64,000 nt of DNA from Monosiga brevicollis MX1 (lineage: Eukaryota > Opisthokonta > Choanoflagellata > Craspedida > Salpingoecidae). A program made the translations under genes and the position numbers. The stretch is taken from assembly GCF_000002865.3 (NCBI RefSeq), contig NW_001865045.1, positions 189,573 to 253,572 of the forward strand, written 5' to 3'. The notes under the pieces are model-generated. The model saw nothing but the letters and a program-made list of their open reading frames with translations. It ran no database searches and had not been told where the DNA came from. Positions 23,105-34,247 of the stretch are shown one piece after another. Each line of letters opens with the position of its first letter. Positions within the stretch are counted from its first letter, which is position 1.

Positions 23105-23995
23105 TGCATCAAAGGATCCAATACCCGATCCTCAAGGACAGCCAGTGCTCGCGCCCACACCATCCTAGCCAGGATGCATTTCTTCTCGGTCGACCCAGGC
23201 CAGTGACGTCCCCTGTACGCCCTCTCACCTCTCCCGAAAGAAAAGTCCGATGGGTGTATCCCTCAATTCTCTCTCTCACTCTCTCTCTCTCTCTCTCCAG
23301 AAAACAAATTGATGACATTATAAACCAGCTGACATGCTGACAATTGGCCTCGTATCTGCAGAGAATGCTATGATTTACAAAGGATTAACCACTACAAAAC
23401 AGTTCAGAGTTCTTCAAAAGTCGGTACTGGAATCATCATCTCCGCTCTTGTCCGCATTACCAAGTGTACCTGGTTCAGGCTTCGCATGTTTGTCGGCTTT
23501 GCAAACTTTGCCCCTTGTTAGGTGTTAGGTGTGTGTGTGTTCCTGTGACCGTGCCCTCATACCAGCCAGCCCGTCGCCGTCGCCGTCGCCGTGGGACCTC
23601 ATTGGAGGGCAGTGAGAAGGGCGCATTACGCCCGAGGGATTGGAGCTGGAGCAGTGTTGCACGCAGAGCTGGCGGAGTGTGTGAGAAGACCTAGAGGTCT
23701 CGCCGATAGCTGCCCTCCGCCTGACACAAACCCCTGCCCTCGTTGAACTGCTCGTCGAGCTCGCAAGATTGATCGATTGTCCACTACGGAACGGTTGCCA
23801 GCTCTAAGACACGCATCACCGCACGCCACTGACCCGCTCCGAGTGTGATTCAAGGACAAATTCGACAAAACACGACGCACACTCTCTGCTCAAAGCACAC
23901 CCAACTGACCCTGGCGGTTCTTCATGCATGCACATCAAAACTCGGATCGAAAGTGCAACCCTTGACTTATTCAGGTATAACCCACTACCAAGGCC
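23105..23995. other. Divergent promoter region between P450 and DOT1-like genes
   Basis: 890 bp holding a CT-rich tract (about 23265-23301), a run of GT (near 23531) and CCGTCG triplets (about 23574-23592). No gene is supported here. Confidence 0.6.
23265..23301 (+). repeat. (CT)n simple repeat
   Basis: A pyrimidine dinucleotide tract about 165 bp upstream of the P450 start and about 700 bp upstream of the DOT1-like start. Confidence 0.85.
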
Positions 23996-26900
23996 ATGGC
24001 AGACTCTGCCAGTGACGCTGGCGATGCAACACAGCCTACAGCCTACCAGGCTGAGCACCGGACAGCCACTCGCGATGCCAATGACCTTCCATATCTTCAA
24101 AAGCTGGTGGGCCGTTTCCTGCAACGCTACTTTGGGGCCTACGGCCTCTACACAGCCCGTATCATGCAGGTCTTGCGCGACGACTGCGCCGCCCTGATCA
24201 CCTACGAGGACGGTGATACGGATCGCCTCTACCTGGATCAGCTGCAGCGGCACCTCATGCCTCGAGGCTGGATCCCTCCTGCTGTGCAAAACGCCGCTGA
24301 ACTGACCAGCAAGTTCAACTGCACGTGGCCTCCCCCCTCACTGAGTAGCAAGATGGTCATTGACGAGCCTCGTCGGCGTCGAAAGTCCCAACAAGCTGTC
24401 GAGCGCGAACTCTATGCCGCGACCTTGCGCTTTGAAAAGGAAATGCGTGCTCGCGAGAAGCAAGAGGCTCGTCTCATGCGAGAACAGAAACGTGCCGAAG
24501 CTGCTCAGCGAGCTGCGGCTGCAGAAGCACTCACTCACATGGGCATGACAGACAAGCAAGCCGCCCCTCAACCTGCAACCCAACAACAAGAAGCCACTGA
24601 CATCAAACTAAATCGGTCAACCGTCACCACCTCCAAAGCCTCGAAACCCACAAGGACGTCCAAGACGTCCAAACCAACTCAACCAACAAGCTCCGACATC
24701 GCCTCCGTTGCCAAGCGTCCAAAGCGAAATTCAGGTGGCGCTCGTGCATCAGCCCACACCCCTGTGGTGGAGAACGATCCTGGTTGGTCCCAAACACTGG
24801 ATTGCCTGGGCACACCACAGCATAGCACGGCAGTCAACCCCCATCAGCGGTTACCTTCCACTCACGCATCGCGTAGCTAGCTACACGGCCAACGGTCGAA
24901 CCTCTTAGCCATCCTCTTACCCACTTTGCACTTGTCATGTTTTTTGCAGATGCCATTCGAACCGTGCAAGTCGGTTCCGGCCGCGTCCTGGTTTCAGGCT
25001 TGTCTTTCCCGGTACGCTTTTGACCTGTCTGCACATCACAGGCCAGGTCGTCATTCACTCACATGCGGTCGCCACCCCGCTTGTTTCCGCTGTTGGCCTC
25101 TCGCTTTGAAACCCTATTGCTCTTTGGACCCAACCCGGTTCTGCGTCTGCAAAGATCCGCATCAACGGCATTCATCGGCGAATCATGATTGAACATGATG
25201 CAGACACGCCTCACGGCAAGCGATCCACGACTGGAATGAGAAAGCGAATCATTGCCTATTTTGCTGCCAACCAACCCTATCGGTACCGCATTCCCTTGTC
25301 AGATCTGACCACGTATCACCACAAGGCCGTGTGCAAGCGCACCATCATTGAAGATTACGTACCCAATTCTCAGAATCACGACAGCGTTCATGCTGACAAT
25401 GCCAGTGATGCGGGTCTCGTCATTACCGAGAGTAGCGACCATGAAGATTCCATGTCCGCCAGTAGAGATGCCAGAGCATCGCAAGGTCTTGAATCGAGAA
25501 AACGACGCAGCGATGGGGGTACAAGCAATGGGCGTCAGTGGACGCGCTGCCCAACCTGCACCCGCAAGCACTGGAACGACCAAGACTGCGGTGACGTCAT
25601 ATTGCCCCCCTGTGGGGATGATCCTGAAACCCACCTTGAACAAGACAGGCCCAGATCCCGCTTTCTGACTGGGCAAAAGCGCTGGGGTGGCGCCACCACC
25701 ACCAAGTTGTATGAAACATTGCAGGCTCGCTGCAACAGCCAGCCTTCGGAAGGCTCCGAGTCAACACCGGCCACGCCAGGCGTTGCTACGCCTCTCGAAG
25801 CAGACACCCCACCTCAACGCTCAGACTCACCCTCTTCAGATGCCAAGACTGAAGATCCGAATGAAGCTCTCAACCCGGACACGGCCAAACCCGAAAGCGG
25901 ACCCCTCAACGAAGCGCGGATCATCAAGACCATGTACAAAATTGTCAACTCCAAGGCACGCAAAGTTTGACGAGAGATACTTGCCATCTCTGCAAATTCT
26001 CCTCTCTCCTTTGCCTTGCTGACTTTGCTGACCGCCAGCTGTTCTGTGTCGATTCTGTTTGCTTACTCCTGTAGCTGGACGTCACATGCGGAGCCGATGG
26101 GCGTTATGGCATCACCGGCAACGTGACTCGAGTCAGTTTTCCTGATTGCACAATGTCGCAGTTCCCTGCCTCGCCAGCTTCGCTGCTCACAGAATCTGTG
26201 AACTTTTGCTACGGGGCTGCCGATGACAGGGAAGCATGCATCACATGCTCGCATATCTGCGCCAGGAAGTCAGTTGGGTGCTTGCAGGACTTGAATTACC
26301 TTTGATGGCCAGTTGTCGCTTCCCGTGTGGCCCCTGATCGATAGCCTATCCCGTATGCAAACGTAGTGTGAACTGGATGAGAATGCAACCATGATTGATC
26401 TGGGCCACGGCATGGGACGGCCCAATCTGCATGCTGCTGGCCTTGTGCCGCCCATCCGTGCCAGGTAGCCTGGGCAGCACGCCCGTCTGCCTTGACCGTC
26501 GAGGTGCTCTGATTCGAATCTCTACTGGTCATCACTCACGCGGCTCAACTTTGGGAAATCATAGCGTCGGTACGGAGTTTAACCCACAGCTCTACAAACA
26601 ATCCATGCTGGCTCTCTCCGAAGTTGTGGCCCAGTTTGAGCACCTGCAGGTATGATTTGTTGCAGCTAAGCTAGTTGTTGAGGTAGTTTGTCAATCCAAG
26701 CTGCATTTGCTCTCTCTCCCTCTCTCTCCCTCTGCGCGCCTCACACTCACTTCATACGTGACAACGACGCCGACCCAGAGCAAACCATGTCTCTTCTTTA
26801 TGGACCACAACATCAAGGACATTCGCTCCTTCAACGGTTTCTCTCATGTCTATGCCTTTAACATTGGTGTGTCTGTTGGCGCTGGCAAGCAAGCAGCAGA

Positions 26901-28084
26901 CCACAATCCACACTCTTTGTTTTTCTGTACCATTGACCAAAGCCCTTTGACCCTTTTTCTGACTCGCGCCTAGGCATGCCCGATGACGTGATTTCGCATA
27001 TACTGGCGATTGTCAAACGTTCCCGCGACGTCAAGTGAGCACACTTGCCTTGCATCAAGGCCACAGCCATGTGCAAAAAGCCCACTCATGTGCATCCGGT
27101 TTTGTGTCCGGGTTTTTTTTAAATCCTTGTCGCGCGGCAGATACCTCATCATCTATCCCCATCGCAAGTGCAATCAGCGCAGTCTGGCCAAGATCGGCAA
27201 GGTCAGAAAAGTTGCAAGGCTCTCCCCCCTCTCTCTTCTTGTCCTCTTCCCTTTTTCTCCGGTCGCCAGAGTACTGCTCTGATCCGGTGGTTGCTTTGTC
27301 AGGTGATCCATCGAATGTCCATGCAAATGCCGGGCCAGCGGCGCTACGAGGCCAACATTGTCAAGGTTCAACACGATGACTCGGCCCGTGACGAACTGGA
27401 CAGCGATGTCAAGCACGCCTTTGACATCTTGTCTTCAACCGACATGTACTCTGCCTACGTGCAGCAACTGGGTATCGTCACGGTATGGTCACTTGCCTTG
27501 CTCTGTACAGATGGGCGACAATTCAATGCTGTCCACTCGCATTCGTTCGTACATGCACTCACGAGCCCCCTTGGTGGCACTGGAGCAGGTCCTGGATGAC
27601 GAGCAGCAGCAAGTCAGGCTGTCTCGCTCATCGCGACACCAAGCCATCTGCCGTTACTTTTTGGAACAGAGCCCTTGTCTACCCGATATCAGCCTCGGCT
27701 TGCTGCGACGTGTTTGCTTGGCCCTTGGCGTGAGCACAACGGGTCATAAGGTCGACCTCTTGGCCAACATTCAGGTGAGTTACAAAACGATGATGCAAAA
27801 GGCTGACGGCCGAGTAGAAACTTTATTCACCTTTGATCCGTCCGATATGGCAGGCCTATTGTCCTCATACCTTTAGCATCTCCATCTTTGCCATTGGCGA
27901 AGACTATTCGAATAGCACGATTGAATTCTTGGTGCAGAAGGTACGATACCTCTGATGGCCCGTGCAATCGCAGTTGTGCCAGATAGGGCCTCAGCCGTAG
28001 CTCACTCAATCTCGCCCCTTGCACTGAATGTCTCAGCTTCTAAAGCAACCGCCTAGCCGTCGCCAACCAGAATTGAGCATGTAG
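23996..28084 (+). CDS. DOT1-like SAM-dependent methyltransferase with Tudor/chromo-like and SAP-like regions
   Basis: The start is ATG 23996 in a good Kozak context (gccATGG). The first exon encodes FGAYGLYTARIMQVLRDDCA-ALITYEDGDTDRLYLDQL, which looks like a Tudor/chromo barrel, then a charged coiled coil (RFEKEMRAREKQEARLMREQ) and a Lys/Ser/Thr-rich linker. A middle exon (about 25150-25968) is mostly disordered, with CPTCTRKHWNDQDC as a possible metal site. The catalytic part starts near 26074: LDVTCGADGRYGITGNVTR, then ATMIDLGHGMGRPNLHAAG (about 26387-26445; DLGxGxG SAM loop as in DOT1), GTEFNPQLYKQSM (acidic loop), CLFFMDHNIKDIRSFNGFSH, VYAFNIGMPDDVISHIL and KYLIIYPHRKCNQ. The C-terminus has LGLLRRVCLALGVSTTGHKV-DLLANI, close to a SAP DNA-binding motif. 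The last exons join in phase to YSNSTIEFLVQK-LLKQPPSRRQPELSM and a TAG at 28082. By family, a histone lysine methyltransferase is likely, but the substrate is inferred. Exon joints near 24780-25160 are uncertain. Confidence 0.62.
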
Positions 28085-29638
28085 AACAAGTGGCCTGGAC
28101 AAAAGGGTGCTTGCATCAATTCTTTTTACGGACTCGGCAGTTTTGCTGTTCCGTGTTTGCCTTTGTTTGTTCTTACTGAAGCCAAATGAATTAATTGACT
28201 CGACCAGCCCATTTCTTTGCTTGAAATTGGATCATCCAAACGAGAGCGACATCTGTACAACATTCCCTTCTGCCCCGTTGCACCACCAATAGCCCGCTGC
28301 ACCACCCAACGTACACCACCCACCAAAAATTGTCTGCCCGCCTTTTTCTGACATGTGTTTTGTTTGTGTTTTGTTTTTTTCATGTGAGCACTCACACACA
28401 CGAATTGATGATTATGGTTTTGATGCAAAACCAGACGCTGGCGCTGGTTGCGACTCCTCTTGCCAGCCCTGGGCAGCGCAGGCCAGCGATGGCATCGAAA
28501 CACGTGTTCTGGTTTGTCAATGCTCTTGGTGCATACATGGCTGATTGTGCTGATTGTGAACGCTCTACCCTCACTCCGATCTCTCTACTAGGTCGAGATC
28601 ATGCACAGCACGTCGGACCCTGGAGGTCAGTGGCTCAAGTTTGTAGTAATAGGCGCCAGCACTGCAGGAGCAAGGTCAGCTTTTGTTGTGCATATACACA
28701 AACCCACGAGTGCCGCTTGTCCTCCCATCATGAGAATGACACGGCTCCGTGGCTATAGGCCTATACGCCATGGTGGGCGTATTGGGACTATGCTTTCCTG
28801 AATCGTTCGTACTTGGAGAGTTGTGTGGCACTGCAGTGCAATGTAATGAGCGTTGTGTAGCGGCAATAGTGGGAAATTCGTGTGCACATAGTAACCCTGC
28901 AGCCTCGTCATGGCGATGGCGTGACAAGTAACGCAAGCAGAGGTGTTTGGGATGGTGCCTTCAAGATTTGAGCGACGCAATGGTGTGTCAGCTGTAACGG
29001 TTTCTTCAGTTCGTCAATCACGGTTGGCGATTTCCAACCAAGGTTGATTTCAGCATAAAAAGCAAGCAAGCGGCTCTCGTCTTATCGGCCCACTACCACG
29101 GAAACCGAAGTGCTTTTGTTTGTTTGATGTCCTCACTTCAAATGGGTCAGAAAAAAAAATGTTGAAAAATAGGAGGAAAATTAGCCAAAAAAAAAAAAAG
29201 TTCGTGCAAGCGTGGGAATTCAATTCCTTGCGAGCACAACCATGCGGGTGTATGAGTTCTTCCAAATGGGATGAGGCACAGGCTCTGACAGCCGTTTTCG
29301 TGTTTCTTTGTCTTTCTAATTGTGCATTGACATTGACAAACATGACCTCGCTCAAACAGGTGTGCAAGGCCAGGTGTCTAAACTTGTCCACTGATTCACC
29401 AAGCGTAGTAAATTCAATCAAGAGACCTTGGCACGTCAAGTCCAAGCACAGTCACACACACACACACACACTCATATTCCCTCGTGCTCGTAGACCTAGG
29501 CATCAACGACCACCAACCGCACCATCTCGCAGGTCTCGCTGCAAAGTCAATCCATATATAGCCTCCTCCACTTTAACAACATGCTGCTCGCCAAGCCACC
29601 ACTGCTTGGCTGACGAGAGGCAGCACGCAGTGATCACC
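28085..29638. other. Convergent intergenic region, no supported gene
   Basis: About 1.55 kb between two converging genes. I found A-runs near 29151 and 29187, a (CA)n tract at about 29453-29471 and no frame with a recognisable domain or matching exon phases. A 232-residue open frame (29120-29818) overlaps the tyrosine-kinase gene antisense and has no domain. Either both 3' UTRs are long or a non-coding transcript lies here; the sequence does not decide. Confidence 0.5.
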
Positions 29639-32600
29639 TCAAATATCAATCTCCCCGTCATCGGCCACCGGGGGCACAGCACTGTGGTTCAACTCAAAGG
29701 CCCGGGCCAATTCGGTCACACTCTTGCGCTTGCTCAGGACACCAGGGTCCATGAAAAGTCGGTTGGAGGAGGACCGCCGCGAGGCCTCCTGGGAGGTGGA
29801 AGCCTGAGACATGCTTGAGGACAAGGTCGGCTCGGGCTCGACGCCCATCAAGAGTGCTAGCTTGTCCATGTCATCCAAATCATCGTGGTGGTTGCGGGTC
29901 AACATTGTCGTTGAGGGCACGCGTGACGGGTCGGCCTGATTGCTATTCAGACTCAATGCAGAGGAAAGCCGGCGCGAGAGCTCTGAAGCACCGCTGGGAG
30001 AGCGGCTTGACAGGCTGGATGTTCGAGTCTCCACAACCCGGGGCGGGGTCGTTGTGGTGAGATTTGTGACTCGTGAGACGTTGGTCAAGGCCGGCTGCAC
30101 GGGCCGGGCCGAACGGACATCATGATACTGGCCTTGTTGATCCCCTGCGGGTTGCGTAGACGCCAAAGAGCGTTGCGAGTCGGATTCTGCGACAAGCATG
30201 TCTGTCGTCGTTTCGCGCACATCGTCTTCGCCTGCGTTGATTAATCGCACCGCGCGGAAATCACGGGGATTGGGGCCGCGATGCACTCCAGCGGCTGGTT
30301 GTGGTCGTGGTTTTACCGGTGGGGGGGCCTTTTTGGTTTGCGCAGAGGAATCGGGCATCCTGGGTTGTTGAGATGGGGCTGCACACGCGTTGGCCTTGGC
30401 GTCTGCTCTGCCCTCGTCGCGTGCTGCCTCTTCGACCTCCGACAACACGGTCATGGCGTCAGTCTCATGGGCTTTGACAAGATTGTTTGCCAGAGACAAC
30501 GCGGTGGTGGCGCCCTCACCCTCAACAAAGCTGTTCCGGCCATCTGGGGTTGAGTCGTCACTGGCCTGGGAAGATCGCGAGTGACGGGACACGCGCCGTC
30601 GGCGACCTCCACTGGTTAGGCCTCCCGATGAGAGACGGCGATGCGTGCGCTGAGTCGTGCGGGGTGAGGCACCAGCTGACTGGGTGGGCAAGCGGTCCTG
30701 AGTGGTCTCACCATCCAGAGCTGCCTCGGCAAAACGTGCTTCGTGAGCAGCACGCTCAGCCTCCTCCTCATCCAGGTCATGATCACTTTCGTACAGCGTC
30801 TCGGAGAGCTTGGGACCTTGATCGCAGCCCCGCTCATCATCTGACAAGGCCTCGTAGACCATGGAGCGCATAGACTTGAGCTTGCGGCGGCGATAGGAAC
30901 GTGAGAAGCCCGAGTAGATGGAGCGCGAAGCTGATGTGAGGCTCTCCTCCTCGGCATCCATGAGCCACTGGTCTTCGTCCAAGTCATCATCCCCGCTGGC
31001 CTCGAGAAGTGTGCCATCCTCAGTCTCGTCATCGGGGTCGAGCGCCAGTGCTGGTGCACCGCTTTCAGCCACGTCGTCATCCAAGGATGAGACGGCAGCA
31101 TCGGCCTCGCGCCCAGCCATGCCAGATTGATGGGCCTCCAAAAGTCGCTTGTAGTCGGCGACTTCCTCCTCTTGCAGCTCCATTAGGCACTCGTGCACTG
31201 TACAGCCGTCGGAAAAATTGGGATTGAAAAGAAAGCGCCCAGAGAAATGGGTTGTGAGAAAGCAAAGAATGCTCAGAACCGCTTCATCATTGTCCACCGC
31301 CATGGCTGTGCGTGGGGAAGCACAACTTGACCTACCGTATTCTGCCTGCTGCGCAGGGCACAGGTACACCTCTTGCATATGGTTGTAGAAAGGCGATGCA
31401 ATGAGACTGAGGGGGTACTCGTCGTCGACCATGATGCGGCTGTGAACGCCATTGGCGCCCACCTCGACCAGCTCATACTCGGCGAGCTCAGTCAGGTCTA
31501 TCGACATCAGCCACCATGTAAAAGCAAGTGAATGGGAGATGCCGGACCTATATGCTTTGTTTTCGTCGGGTACAACGTTCCGGCCCAGTCTGTCTACACG
31601 TACCGATGCCAAGCTTTTTGAGGATGATGGACTTGACGCGTGCGGCGCGGTCAGCGTAGTTGATACGAACAGTCACGTGACGCTGCATGCAAAATGCGAA
31701 GCAAGGGGTGCAGACCCGTGGGTGAGATTCACGCTTCGGCTCGAGGTCAAGAAGCAAGCAGGGGATAACCATCGCACACCCACCTTCTCCTTGCACACTA
31801 GCAGGGTGTGAACACGGAAAATGGAGGGCATGTTGGTGGGTTGGGGCCCACCCGACATGGGCAGTAGGTCACGGGAGCGCCGGCGCCCAAAGAACCAGGA
31901 TTTGGCAGGTGCTTTGTGAACAGCCTTGCGCTTGCGCGGAAGGTGGCTACCCACGTTAACCTCCTTGATATTGGCAGCATCCAACTCTTTATGGGCCAAA
32001 TTGATTTTCAAGCTGATCAGCTCATGAACTAGATCGTCAAAGTGTGGCCGTTGTTCTGCGGGGGTGCGCCAGCACTGCTGCATGATGTTATACAGCGAGT
32101 TGGGACAGTTTGAGGGACGTCCTGGCGTGTTGCCTTCTTTGACCGTTCGCTTTGCTTCCTGGAGTTGTGATCATCACCAGACAGGTTAGAGTGAGTGTCA
32201 GTGACGTATGTATGGCACCAAGCGGGCAAGCAACGGCATGCAAAGCCTGGCATTCTATGCGTCTACGCCCAAGCCTTCCATCCTACTCGGGCCACTCTGC
32301 TTCAATGCCCGCACGTCTTGAACACACCTTATTGGTCAAGCCTTCGTAGGGCACACCACCCTGAGTGACAACCTCCCATAAGGTGATGCCAAAGCTCCAG
32401 ATATCTGAATATCGAGTGAGCATTTGCTGTTGAAAAACTTCGGGGCTGGTCCAGCGGATGGGGAACTTGGCCTTGCTGCCCTTCAAATTGCACTCGGGTG
32501 AGTCCATCTTGCGAGCTAGACCTAGGTCGCCTAGGACCAGGCGGCCCGAGTTGGCCACGAGCACGTTGCGGCAGGCGATATCGCAATGGAGATAGCCCGA

Positions 32601-33502
32601 GTGATGCACATATTCTAGACCAGCCGCAATCTGCAAGGCACAATCCAGGATATCTTTCTCCGACAGAGTGCAGCGCTTCAACAGGTCCAGGAAGCAGGCA
32701 CCCATGAGCTCCATGATCAGGAGCGGAGGATGCTGATTGAGCACGACACCGAGCAGTTGGATGACGTTTTGATGCTGCAGCTGACTCATGACGGCAGCTT
32801 CGCGGCGAAACTCGGCCAGAGCGGCGGGATCGCTCTTCTTGCGCATGGTTTTGATGGCCACCTTCTGGTCGTTGAGCAGACCCTCATAGACTTTGCCAAA
32901 CTTGCCTCCCCCAATGGTTTGACCAAGTTCGAGGTCCTGGGGAAAGAGTTCCCAAGCTTCCATGACACCCAGACGCTTGCGGCTGGCCACCATGGCGTCC
33001 ATCGTGTGTTCCAGCTGCTCCAGCGACATGGGCAGATCTTGCAAGTAGGCGTTCTCGCCCTGTGGAAGATGGTCGATTGACAGGCACATGAGAAAGGGAT
33101 GCGGCGACCGTACAATCCCTGTGCGGATACCATATTAGCGGAACCCACCCGGTGTCGACGAAAGCCCAAGGTTTCAAGACATTCATTGACCGTGGGGCTG
33201 GCCACAAGCTTCGCAATTGTCTGTACAAGGGAGATACGGCATATTGAATGGGACGTAGAGCGAAAACATGAAGTTCCTGCGAGGGAGCGTGAAGTCTAGG
33301 TTAAGAATGGGGGCAAAACATGAAGCAGGGGTCGCACCTCATTTTTGGTTTTGAGTTTTCGGTATTTGCTCTTGTCTGGGTGCTTGTAGAGGTTGTGCAT
33401 GACGGTGAGGAGGAGGCGCGTGGCCTTCAAAAAGACGGGCTCTGCCAGCGTGGCCTCCATGGCCGCGAGCGCCCGCTCATAGTGCTCAAGGTCGGCTGGC
33501 AT
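29639..33502 (-). CDS. Cytoplasmic tyrosine kinase with N-terminal PUB and C-terminal RA-like domains
   Basis: The first exon (ATG 33502) encodes LLLTVMHNLYKHPDKSKYRK, joined in phase to TIAKLVASPTVNECLETLGF: a PUB domain, usually a p97/VCP or HOIP-type docking module. The kinase follows (about 32960-32000): GGGKFGKVYEG loop, VAIK lysine, EFRREAAVMSQLQHQN helix C, YLHCDIACRNVLV loop, LGDLGLARKM, KFPIRWTSPEVF activation segment, SDIWSFGITLWEVVTQGG-VPYEGLTN and CWRTPAEQRPHFDDL. The tyrosine-kinase group is clear from IACRN and FPIRWTSPE. Two departures: HRD is HCD, and DFG is DLG; the catalytic Asp and Asn remain. Next, PSIFRVHTLLVCKE, RHVTVRINYADRAARVKSII and ELAEYELVEVGANGVHSRIM form an RA/ubiquitin-like fold. 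The last 500-600 residues are acidic and Ser-rich, ending KRKSVTELARAFELNHS...GEIDI. No signal peptide or membrane segment is present. Introns interrupt every domain. Confidence 0.82.
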
Positions 33503-34246
33503 GGTGGTCGGTGCTTTGAGCGGGTCGTCAGGGGCGCCAGCAAAACCACTCTACCAACCACTCCAACTGAGTGGCTGAGTGGCAGGCAGCAGGCGGGCGT
33601 CGGCCCGAGTAGTTTAGTGCAGCCGGCTAGTGCACCGGGGCAGAGGCAACGGCCTGCAGGATGAATGATCGGGCGTGAGCGCGAGGCACCAACCCCGCAA
33701 GCGTGCTGGTCTGACTTTGTGTGTCAATGTGAATGCGTGCAAAGTCGAGGAACACTTTGGGCGATGAGGGAGGCGTGCCAGGGCCAATGTTACTCCTGGT
33801 TGCCAGCGTACCAAGCGATGCCGATTGTAGGCAGTCCAGAACAACAGTGTGCTCCTACTTGAAAGTGGCGGGTTTTGCACGACGAGGCCCAAACCGACTT
33901 GTGTGTCGTGTGGTGGCGGTGGCGGGAACTTTTCAACCAGCGCTGGCGGATCTTTGTTGTGGTTGGTCTTGCTCGTCTACCAGCCTGCTTGGCATTCCAG
34001 CGTTCCATCGTTCCAAGCTCCAAGATAGCGAGAGAACCATGTCCGCCAGTTGGCCAACACGAATTCGTGTCCGCCGCCATTCTTTCGTTTGTATGTGTGT
34101 GTGCACTCCGACGCTGACAAATAGACGAAAGACAACATCTTGTCTTTATGGCATTAAGGGTGTTGGTTGGGTGGACGGCACTTTGATCGATCGAGGTGCC
34201 GAGGCGAGATTTAAATTCGATTACAATCAGGCGAGGGCGGTTTTAT
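33503..34246. other. Intergenic region between tyrosine kinase and SmgGDS genes
   Basis: About 740 bp upstream of the tyrosine kinase and downstream of SmgGDS, both on the minus strand. I see no CT/GA repeat, TATA box or coding signal. Confidence 0.5.
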
Positions 34247-34247
34247 T
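34242..34247 (-). terminator. AATAAA poly(A) signal overlapping the SmgGDS stop codon
   Basis: On the minus strand the end reads AAG TGA ATAAAAC, so the last A of the TGA is the first A of AATAAA. If used, the 3' UTR would be only about 15-25 nt. Confidence 0.35.

Noticed and set aside
29120-29818. 232-residue plus-strand ORF
   Set aside because: Low-complexity Lys and His-Thr stretches, no domain, and its end runs antisense through the tyrosine-kinase last exon.
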